14,013 bases of DNA from Cellvibrionales bacterium UBA3090 (GTDB taxonomy: Bacteria > Pseudomonadota > Gammaproteobacteria > Pseudomonadales > Porticoccaceae). The notes below the pieces were generated by a model. That model did no database searches. It was given only the letters and a program-made list of their open reading frames with translations, and was not told the DNA's origin. Location: contig DFBC01000060.1 in the NCBI GenBank assembly GCA_002367235.1, positions 1-14,013 on the forward strand, given 5' to 3'. Position numbers and translations under genes: made by a program. Of the stretch, positions 7,792 through 14,013 are shown piece after piece; the stretch's first letter is position 1, and every line of letters starts with the position of its first letter.

Positions 7792-8844
7792 CTAGCGGTC
7801 TTGCAGTGCTAACCGGAGATTGTGTGGGTGCAGTGTGGGCTTGCCGCAAAACATAAGAATCAGCGTGGTAAGATCATCCCAAGGCGATGCGTTACGCATG
7901 CCTTTGATGGCCCGGTCTATACCGCCTGCCAGGCGCAGCATTTGCTTGAGTTGGTTTGGTGGTATGCGTCGCATGGCATTTTTTATCAGAGGTTTTCTTT
8001 TTTCCCATACGCCAAGGTTCTTCAGTGCCCAGTCCAGATGGTCGCCATTCTCCACAGCATCACAGGCTTTTATAAGGGTGCGAAGCTCTCGAGTGAGGGC
8101 CCATAAAATCACCGTTGCCTCGCTGCCTTCGTCGCGTAGTCCTCGCAGGGTTCGACAGGCGCTTTGTGCTTCGCCCTCCATGGCCTTGTCCACCAGAGAG
8201 AAGACATTGAAACGAGCGCTGTCAGCTACGATAGTGGACATGGTGTCGGCGTCCACCTCGCCTTCGGGTATCAGTAGTTTTAGTTTCTCAATCTCCTGAA
8301 CGGCAGCGAGTAAATTGCCTTCTACGCGGTCGGCGAGAATGGTGGCTGCTTGACGGTTGGCCTGTATGCCAGCTTGCTGCAATCGTTGGTTGATCCAATG
8401 TGGTAGCTGGTTTTGGGCGATTGGCCACAATTGAATGAAAACGCCTTGGCTGTCGATAGCCTTAACCCACTTGCTTCTGGTGGTAGCGCTTTCCAGCTTT
8501 GGGGTGATAATTAGCATGAGTGTATCGGGGTTGGGGGTGTTGATGTATTCCTGTAGGGTTTTCGATCCCTTGTCCCCAGGTTTGCCGTTGGGAATACGTA
8601 TTTCAAGAATTTTCTTTTCAGAAAATAATGACAGGCTGTTGGCTTCAGTTAATACCACATCCCAATCAAAACCTGCTTCGACATGGAGTAGTTCCCGTTC
8701 GGTATAGTTTTGACGTTTGGCTGCAGCTCGAATGGCATCTGCCGCTTCTTGTACCAGCAGTGCTTCGTCACCACTGACAAGATAAACAGGGGCCATTGGC
8801 CCCTGTGAGAGGTGTGACGAAAGTTGTTCAGCTCGCAGGCGCAT
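7792..8844 (-). CDS. holA: HolA, DNA polymerase III delta subunit
   Basis: Delta is the wrench of the clamp loader: it binds and opens the beta sliding clamp at primer-template junctions. From the ATG at 8844 the product is 350 residues (343 in E. coli). The N-terminal MRLRAEQLSSHLSQG followed by VYLVSGDEALLVQEAADAIR is the typical delta opening. The rest has the AAA+-like fold without functional Walker motifs, followed by the C-terminal collar domain (INGGIDRAIKG-like: RLAGGIDRAIKG is visible). The frame is open upstream to an ATG at 8892, which would add 16 residues inside lptE. I chose 8844 because it aligns with the known N-terminus and reduces the overlap with lptE to 17 bp. Order leuS-lptE-holA matches E. 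coli, but nadD does not follow here. Confidence 0.94.
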   Translation of the reverse strand: MRLRAEQLSSHLSQGPMAPVYLVSGDEALLVQEAADAIRAAAKRQNYTERELLHVEAGFDWDVVLTEANSLSLFSEKKILEIRIPNGKPGDKGSKTLQEYINTPNPDTLMLIITPKLESATTRSKWVKAIDSQGVFIQLWPIAQNQLPHWINQRLQQAGIQANRQAATILADRVEGNLLAAVQEIEKLKLLIPEGEVDADTMSTIVADSARFNVFSLVDKAMEGEAQSACRTLRGLRDEGSEATVILWALTRELRTLIKACDAVENGDHLDWALKNLGVWEKRKPLIKNAMRRIPPNQLKQMLRLAGGIDRAIKGMRNASPWDDLTTLILMFCGKPTLHPHNLRLALQDR

Positions 8845-9376
8845 CTTCAGCTGATGTGTCGGAAGGTGCGCTGGTGCGGTTGCTGATGGCATTGAGGCGG
8901 TTGATGACCTGACGGACTAGATCATTACGCATTTCCCGTTGGAGCAGTTCCGTTTCTTCCCGCTTTGATTGAACATCATTTTCATCAAAGTCAAAGTATC
9001 GTTCGGCGCTAAGCGTTGTTCTCGATCCAAGCTGCTTGCCATCGGCATCCAGTATTAGAATATCGATAGCCTCGGTTAGCTGGTATTCAGAGACCCTCGC
9101 CCCTGCACTGACTGTTGCGGTGCGGCGAGAGCTCTTTTCATTGAGAGCCACAATGCTGTATTGCGCTCCTGTGGCGCTCGGGGTGATTTCTATCTTGCTG
9201 GCCTTCAGCGCTCTGATCAGGGATCGATAAAAGTCACTCTGTCTGTTTGGTGCGCTGACATAAACGCTGGAGATATTGTTGAGTGTTTGGCCGCTGCCCC
9301 GCAAATGCCAGCCGCAACCAGTGACCATCACTGCCGTAAGCAGGCCTGCGAGAGCAATGTGGATCAGTTTTTTCAT
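8828..9376 (-). CDS. lptE: LptE, LPS-assembly lipoprotein
   Basis: LptE is the outer-membrane lipoprotein that sits inside the LptD barrel, binds lipopolysaccharide and helps LptD fold. The product is 182 residues. A lipoprotein signal (KKLIHIALAGLL core) ends in the lipobox VTGC at 18-21, so C21 is the acylated residue. Glycine at +2 fits export to the outer membrane by Lol. GWHLRGSG right after the cysteine is the family hallmark. The Shine-Dalgarno AGAAAGGA lies seven bases before the ATG at 9376 but abuts the in-frame ATG at 9382, so 9376 is the likelier start. The C-terminus is a short hydrophilic tail rich in A, S and D. It lies 64 bp downstream of leuS and overlaps holA by 17 bp, suggesting coupling. 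Confidence 0.94.
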   Translation of the reverse strand: MKKLIHIALAGLLTAVMVTGCGWHLRGSGQTLNNISSVYVSAPNRQSDFYRSLIRALKASKIEITPSATGAQYSIVALNEKSSRRTATVSAGARVSEYQLTEAIDILILDADGKQLGSRTTLSAERYFDFDENDVQSKREETELLQREMRNDLVRQVINRLNAISNRTSAPSDTSAEDAPAS

Positions 9377-9440
9377 TGTCATTCCTTTCTATAAAACGAA
9401 CTGGTTTTCGAGGTTCAGCTCAGTACTTAACAGGTTGTGT

Positions 9441-11930
9441 TTAGTTGGCAACAATATTAACCAGCTTGTTGGGAACCACAATCACTTTACGAATGGTTTG
9501 TCCTTCAGTAAAGCGTTGAACATTTTCATGGTTTGTTGCCATCTGTTCAATAGCCTCTTTGTCTGCTTCGGCAGGGACATCAATTTGAGCGCGAAGCTTA
9601 CCATTAACTTGGACGACCATTTGAATGGTACTTTTGACCAAAGCAGATTCATCCACTTCTGGCCATGGAGCATCGAGCAAATGATTGCCGTGACCAAGCT
9701 CGGCCCACAGCTGATGACAGATATGGGGAACAATAGGTGAAAGCACTAATATAGCTGTTTCTAGAGCCTCTCGTTCTACTGCCAAGCCAGTCGGCGTTTT
9801 CAGGTCAGTATTTTTTCCCACTTCGTTCAGTAGTTCCATCACCGCGGCAATGGCGGTATTAAAGGTCTGTCGACGGCCAAAGTCATCGCTAACCTTGGCA
9901 ATTGTTTCGTGGGTTTTACGTCGCAAGTCCCGCTGTTGTTGACTTAGTTCTGCTGGGTTTATTGCTTCAGAAACGCCTGTCTGGGTATGTGCGTGCACCG
10001 CTTTCCAGAGTTTCCGTAAAAAGCGGTGCGCACCTTCTACTGCGCTGTCATTCCATTCCAGTGATTGTTCGGGGGGAGCGGCAAACATGGTAAACAGGCG
10101 CACCGTGTCAGCCCCGTATTGCTCGATAAGAGCCTGTGGGTCGACAGTATTCCCCTTGGATTTCGACATCTTGGTGCCATCTTTCAATACCATGCCCTGA
10201 CAGAGCAGCTTGGTGAAGGGCTCATCCGAGTCTAGCAGGCCCTCATCACGCATCAGTTTATGAAAAAACCGGGCGTAGAGTAGGTGCAAAATCGCGTGTT
10301 CAATGCCGCCGACATATTGATCCACTGGCAGCCAGTAATTAGCGGCTTCGCGGTCGATCATGCCTTCACTGTAATTGGGGCTGGTATATCGGGCATAGTA
10401 CCAACTCGATTCCATAAAGGTGTCGAAGGTATCGGTTTCATGCTCGACCGATTGGCCGTTGAGTTCTGCTTTTCGCCATTCCGTGTTTGCTTTGATGGGG
10501 GATTGAACGCCATCCATTTCAACATTTTCAGGTAAGAGAACAGGTAAGCGGTCTGTGGGAACCGGGATTTCTCCACCTTCTGGTAAGTTAAATACGGGGA
10601 TTGGCGAGCCCCAGTAACGCTGGCGGGATACGCCCCAGTCCCGCAGGCGGTAGTTAACTTTTATTTCACCGCAGTTGAGTTCGGCGAGTTTGCTGGCAAT
10701 GGCATCAAAGCCTGCCTCGGGGCTAAGGCCATTAAACTCTTCTGAGTTGATCATGACGACTTCGTCGGCCGCTTTTGATGCGTACCAGTCTTGCCATCTG
10801 TGGTTGTCAAAGCGGCAGGCTTCGGATGGGGCGCTTTGCTCGAAGACTTGTTTTATGAGTAGGCCGTGCTTATTGGCAAACTCAAAGTCGCGCTCATCGT
10901 GAGCGGGTACTGCCATAATTGCGCCAGTGCCATATTCCATCAACACATAATTGGCGACCCACACAGGAATCTTTTCACCAGTGATGGGATGAATAGCTTC
11001 AAGTCCGGTAGCAATCCCTCGTTTTTCCATGGTGGCCATATCGGCTTCGGCAACGGATTGGGTCTTACATGATTGAATAAAGGCCGCTATGTCTGGATTA
11101 CTTTTTGCCAGGGCAAGCGCAATCGGATGCTCTGCCGCCAGGCTGGCATAGGTGACACCCATCAAGGTGTCTGGGCGAGTGGTATAGACCGCGAAGTTAT
11201 CTATATCTTCAACAGGTTGAGCCAACTTGAAGCTGAACTCTACGCCCCGGCTCTTGCCAATCCAGTTGCGTTGCATGATGCGAACTTGCTCTGGCCAGCC
11301 ATCGAGTTTGTCGAGGTCGTTAAGTAGTTCTTCGGCATAGTCGGTGATTTTAATAAACCACTGGGGAATTTCTTTTTTCTCGACCGTCGTATCGCAGCGC
11401 CAGCAGCAGCCATCTATAACCTGCTCGTTGGCTAATACCGTCTGATCATTGGGACACCAGTTGACGGCAGAGGTCTTTTTATAGACTAGGCCTTTTTCAA
11501 AAAGTCGAGTAAAGAACCACTGCTCCCAGCGGTAGTATTCAGGTTTGCAGGTGGCCAGCTCTCGCGTCCAGTCATAGCCGAAGCCGAGCTGTTTCAGCTG
11601 GCTTTTCATGTACTCGATATTTTCGTAGGTCCATTTTGCCGGTGCGGTGTTGTGCTTGATAGCGGCATTTTCTGCCGGCAGGCCAAAGGCATCCCATCCC
11701 ATCGGTTGCAAAACATTTTTTCCGAGCATTCGCTGATAGCGCGAGATCACATCGGCGATGGTGTAGTTGCGCACATGCCCCATGTGTAGCTTGCCGCTGG
11801 GGTAGGGGAACATGGCCAAGCAGTAGTATTTTTCTTTACTGGTATCTTCGGTGACCACAAAGGTTTGGTTGTCAGCCCAAAAAGTTTGGGCCGTAGATTC
11901 GATTTCCGCTGGATGGTATTGGTCTTTCAT
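9441..11930 (-). CDS. leuS: LeuRS, leucyl-tRNA synthetase, lacking the leucine-specific insertion
   Basis: Class I aminoacyl-tRNA synthetase that charges tRNA-Leu. The 829-residue product has the HIGH-type motif HMGH (49-52) and a zinc-type cysteine cluster (C159, C175, C176, C179). The CP1 editing domain is present, with TTRPDT (250-255) and the acidic VPAHDERD (341-348). The catalytic region has VSRQRYWG and ESSWYYARY, and KMSKS lies at 587-591. The anticodon-binding and C-terminal domains follow, ending RKVIVVPNKLVNIVAN. It is about 30 residues shorter than the E. coli enzyme. Between LLCQGMVL and KMSKS only DGT remains, where E. coli and Pseudomonas carry a leucine-specific insertion of about 50 residues. 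The frame is continuous, so this looks like a true variant rather than damage. It lies 158 bp from lnt and has its own likely promoter. Confidence 0.97.
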   Translation of the reverse strand: MKDQYHPAEIESTAQTFWADNQTFVVTEDTSKEKYYCLAMFPYPSGKLHMGHVRNYTIADVISRYQRMLGKNVLQPMGWDAFGLPAENAAIKHNTAPAKWTYENIEYMKSQLKQLGFGYDWTRELATCKPEYYRWEQWFFTRLFEKGLVYKKTSAVNWCPNDQTVLANEQVIDGCCWRCDTTVEKKEIPQWFIKITDYAEELLNDLDKLDGWPEQVRIMQRNWIGKSRGVEFSFKLAQPVEDIDNFAVYTTRPDTLMGVTYASLAAEHPIALALAKSNPDIAAFIQSCKTQSVAEADMATMEKRGIATGLEAIHPITGEKIPVWVANYVLMEYGTGAIMAVPAHDERDFEFANKHGLLIKQVFEQSAPSEACRFDNHRWQDWYASKAADEVVMINSEEFNGLSPEAGFDAIASKLAELNCGEIKVNYRLRDWGVSRQRYWGSPIPVFNLPEGGEIPVPTDRLPVLLPENVEMDGVQSPIKANTEWRKAELNGQSVEHETDTFDTFMESSWYYARYTSPNYSEGMIDREAANYWLPVDQYVGGIEHAILHLLYARFFHKLMRDEGLLDSDEPFTKLLCQGMVLKDGTKMSKSKGNTVDPQALIEQYGADTVRLFTMFAAPPEQSLEWNDSAVEGAHRFLRKLWKAVHAHTQTGVSEAINPAELSQQQRDLRRKTHETIAKVSDDFGRRQTFNTAIAAVMELLNEVGKNTDLKTPTGLAVEREALETAILVLSPIVPHICHQLWAELGHGNHLLDAPWPEVDESALVKSTIQMVVQVNGKLRAQIDVPAEADKEAIEQMATNHENVQRFTEGQTIRKVIVVPNKLVNIVAN

Positions 11931-11963
11931 CAGTCTTCTTGATCTGGTTGGGGCATTGCATTA

Positions 11964-12024
11964 CGGCATGCTGTTATTACGGTATTAGCATGGAGCTAAT
12001 CCATATGCCGAAAAAGTATGCCGG
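11964..12024 (-). promoter_or_regulatory. Foldable 5' leader of leuS
   Basis: In the minus-strand leader, CGGCAT (12010-12005) can pair with ATGCCG (11969-11964). This stem encloses an inner hairpin, GGATTAGC (12002-11995) with GCTAATACC (11989-11981), around the loop TCCAT. A second CGGCAT copy (12023-12018) could compete for the same 3' arm. That makes mutually exclusive folds possible, but no known riboswitch or attenuator family is recognised. Confidence 0.35.
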
Positions 12025-12035
12025 AAAAGCGGTCA

Positions 12036-12041
12036 ATTATA
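12036..12041 (-). promoter_or_regulatory. Likely -10 element of the leuS promoter
   Basis: The minus strand carries a perfect TATAAT in the lnt-leuS gap, which predicts a transcript start near 12029 and a leader of about 100 bases. The -35 region at 17 bp spacing (TGGGTC) is poor. The promoter may therefore be activated, or it may supplement readthrough from lnt. Confidence 0.5.
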
Positions 12042-12088
12042 GGCTAAAGGCCGTCATAGACCCAGCCAGATTTATCGACTTATTTGTC

Positions 12089-13702
12089 CTACTTGTTTTC
12101 TGGTCGTCGGGTTCGATATAGCGCAATGACGATAACAATAAATGACAACAGCAGGATGGGGTAGGACCCAGCTCGTCCAAAGGGGGTAAGCCCGGTGCGG
12201 GGCTCTAGCGTACCCTCAAGCGTGGTGCGTTGAAAGGAGGGACTCACCGCCGTGACTCGACCATCGTAATCAATCAATGCACTGATGCCATCGTTAGTGG
12301 CTCTGATAAGCGGTTTTTCATTCTCGATGGCTCGCATGCGGGCAATTTGAAAATGTTGTTTTGGTCCAATAGATTTGCCAAACCAGGTATCGTTGCTCAA
12401 GGTAAGTATCAGGTTGGCGTGGGTAGCTGATTTCCTTACCAGCTCGGCATAGGCGATTTCGTAACAGATAGCGGTGGCAATAATAGCACCCTTGGCCGTG
12501 ATGAGCGGTTGCTCTGCTGGTCCCGAGTTAAATGCAGACATGGGTAAGTCAAAGAACGCAATGGTTCCTCTTAGCCATTTTTCAAAGGGCACGTACTCGC
12601 CAAAGGGTACGAGGTGCTGTTTGTGATACACCCCTGACGCCATGCCAAGCCCAATGACAGAATTGTAATATTTGGAGTAGTAATTGCCGGGCTCGCTGTT
12701 CTGTCGATCGTTGGTCTCGGCAGTGGGTATGCCTGTAATGAGGGCAGTTTGAGTCTCGTATGCAGCAGCGGCCACTGAATCGAGATAGCCCATGACTTCG
12801 TGCTGAAATCTCGGGATGGCAGATTCAGGCCAGATTACCAAATCGTTATGAAGAAGACTTTCCGTGTCTGCACGGTATTGCTCAAAGATTGCCGGCAGCT
12901 TGTAAGGATCCCATTTGAGAGACAGGGGTAAGGCGGGCTGAACTAACCCAATTGAAAGGGGATTTCCCGATGGTTGAGTCCAGCTAACGGTTTGCAGGTA
13001 GGCGCCGCCGAGCCAAAATAGGGTTGCTGGTAGTAGCGCCGCGATCGCAACGCCAACCCCTGTTTTGGGTCTCACGTTGTTAGCTTTAATCGGTAGCTTC
13101 AGCATGAATAGAAAGGCTAATAACGCGCCACAAAATGCAGTTATCCAGCTAACACCGAGTACCCCGACAATCGGTGCCCAACCAGATAGCCAGGTGTCGG
13201 TGTGACCGTAGCCTAAATAAAGCCAGGGAAACCCGCTAAAAACCCAGCCGCGAAACCATTCTCCAATCGTCCAAATACTGGGAAAAATGATGAGCATGAC
13301 CAGCGCCAAGCCATGGTGGGTCGAGAGTAAATTTGACGGAGGAGTCAGTGTTCGGCCTAGTAAGACAAAAGGTGTCGCCAGTAACAGTGCCAGAAAAAAA
13401 ATAAACGGTGTGATGAGAAGTAAAGACAGTGCAATGCTTGCATCGCCATAGTCGTGGATACTGACAAAGATCCAGGAGGCCCCTACGCCATAGACGCCCA
13501 GGCCAAAGCTCAAGCTGCGTAATAATCGAACCCGGAATCCTGGGGTGGATTGTGGGCCACACACCATCGCTGCAAAACCTGCCGTGGATAACAGCCCCAG
13601 TGCCCACCAGTGAAAGGGCGCCATGGATAGCGGTAATAGCACACCAAGCAGAGCAGCGAGAAGGCAGGCCTTTAGGTCGTATTTCTGTACTAGGGATTGC
13701 AC
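12089..13702 (-). CDS. lnt: Lnt, apolipoprotein N-acyltransferase
   Basis: Inner-membrane enzyme that adds the third acyl chain to the N-terminal cysteine of lipoproteins, allowing their release to the outer membrane by Lol. The 537-residue product has an N-terminal bundle of membrane helices (about residues 10-235) followed by the periplasmic nitrilase-like domain. The Glu-Lys-Cys triad is clear: E293 in VIWPESAIP, K361 in VYHKQHLVPFGEY and C413 in TAICYEIAY. Each is offset by exactly 26 from E. coli E267, K335 and C387. A last membrane helix (LLLSFIVIVIALY) closes the protein. The start is GTG at 13702, with no in-frame alternative upstream before a stop. It follows corC by 47 bp, the classic ybeX-lnt pairing. 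LptE, encoded two genes downstream, is a likely substrate. Confidence 0.97.
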   Translation of the reverse strand: MQSLVQKYDLKACLLAALLGVLLPLSMAPFHWWALGLLSTAGFAAMVCGPQSTPGFRVRLLRSLSFGLGVYGVGASWIFVSIHDYGDASIALSLLLITPFIFFLALLLATPFVLLGRTLTPPSNLLSTHHGLALVMLIIFPSIWTIGEWFRGWVFSGFPWLYLGYGHTDTWLSGWAPIVGVLGVSWITAFCGALLAFLFMLKLPIKANNVRPKTGVGVAIAALLPATLFWLGGAYLQTVSWTQPSGNPLSIGLVQPALPLSLKWDPYKLPAIFEQYRADTESLLHNDLVIWPESAIPRFQHEVMGYLDSVAAAAYETQTALITGIPTAETNDRQNSEPGNYYSKYYNSVIGLGMASGVYHKQHLVPFGEYVPFEKWLRGTIAFFDLPMSAFNSGPAEQPLITAKGAIIATAICYEIAYAELVRKSATHANLILTLSNDTWFGKSIGPKQHFQIARMRAIENEKPLIRATNDGISALIDYDGRVTAVSPSFQRTTLEGTLEPRTGLTPFGRAGSYPILLLSFIVIVIALYRTRRPENK

Positions 13703-13749
13703 GGCCTGATGGTGTCCTGAGGGAGAGTTGGTTTTTGGTGGGTTAGCGG

Positions 13750-14013
13750 CTAGGCTCTCATGCGCATTTCCAGCAGTTTAACCTGTCGGTTATCGCCATC
13801 GGCAACCCGGAAGGTAAAGCCATTAACATCGACAGTTTCATCTACCGAGGGCATTCGGCCAAAGGCCTGAACAATAATGCCGCCAATGGTATCAAATTCC
13901 TCGTCATTGATACCTGTGTCAAAATAAACGTTAAAGTCTTCGATTGGAGTGAGTGCGTCAATCAGGTGACTTCCGTCTGGTTGTGGACGGATCATCTTGC
14001 CTTCTTGTTCTTC
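13750..14013 (-). CDS. corC: CorC/YbeX, CBS-domain transporter-associated protein, C-terminal part
   Basis: Only the last 87 codons are in the window; the gene enters from the right edge. The visible part is the CorC/HlyC-type C-terminal domain: LIDALTPIEDFNVYF, then DEEFDTIGGIIVQAFGRMP, and VDVNGFTFRVADGDNRQVKLLEMR. It matches the end of E. coli YbeX closely in layout, but stops soon after LEMRMRA without the longer acidic tail. The family has been linked to magnesium and cobalt efflux and, in E. coli, to ribosome metabolism; the CBS domains would lie outside the window. It sits 47 bp upstream of lnt on the same strand, as in E. coli. Confidence 0.92.
   Translation of the reverse strand, partial: EEQEGKMIRPQPDGSHLIDALTPIEDFNVYFDTGINDEEFDTIGGIIVQAFGRMPSVDETVDVNGFTFRVADGDNRQVKLLEMRMRA

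Noticed and set aside
7775..7798. Possible bidirectional terminator between the VanZ-like gene and holA
   Set aside because: CCGCT and AGCGG can pair, but the loop is 14 bases, the right arm lies in the holA stop region, and the T-run sits inside the loop instead of after the stem.
7820..8299. 159-codon plus-strand open frame
   Set aside because: It lies entirely antisense to holA. The serine- and arginine-rich translation is typical of a shadow frame.
9276..9740. 154-codon plus-strand open frame
   Set aside because: It runs antisense across the lptE start, the gap and the leuS end, all well supported. Its translation shows no family features, and it has no ribosome binding site of note.
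11939..12121. 60-codon plus-strand open frame in the lnt-leuS gap
   Set aside because: No Shine-Dalgarno sequence, no recognisable protein character, and it is better explained as the leuS promoter and leader read on the other strand.

Overview
The window reads as an ordinary chromosomal stretch of a non-enteric gammaproteobacterium. It has roughly balanced base composition, tightly packed housekeeping genes, and no mobile elements, CRISPR arrays, tRNA or rRNA. Several traits point toward the Pseudomonas/Cellvibrio/marine-gammaproteobacterial side rather than the enterics: an AmgK-MurU cell-wall recycling pair beside lptD, an LptD with the long Pseudomonas-type periplasmic N-terminus, and the gene order lptD-surA-pdxA-rsmA.

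Layout. (1) Positions 1-5333, minus strand: lptD, surA, pdxA and the first 114 codons of rsmA (ksgA), transcribed toward position 1. The gaps are tiny, and two start/stop overlaps (GTGA, ATGA) suggest translational coupling. (2) Positions 5334-5460: a divergent promoter region. (3) Positions 5461-7753, plus strand: amgK, murU and a small VanZ-like membrane protein. (4) Positions 7792-14013, minus strand: the end of corC (ybeX), lnt, leuS, lptE and holA. leuS appears to have its own promoter and a foldable leader. The VanZ-like gene and holA converge with 38 bp between them.

How the genes work together. Most of the window concerns building the cell envelope. Lnt finishes lipoprotein acylation, and LptE is such a lipoprotein. 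LptE plugs the LptD barrel that inserts lipopolysaccharide into the outer membrane, and SurA chaperones LptD folding. AmgK and MurU return N-acetylmuramic acid to UDP-MurNAc. The remaining genes are core metabolism or information processing: PdxA (vitamin B6), RsmA (16S rRNA dimethylation), HolA (DNA polymerase III clamp loader), LeuRS, and CorC (ion homeostasis).

I did not find a credible undescribed system. The points most worth a second look are a leucyl-tRNA synthetase that lacks the leucine-specific insertion before its KMSKS motif, the placement of lptD and lptE clusters within one window, a foldable leuS leader, and a hairpin just upstream of the murU ribosome binding site.
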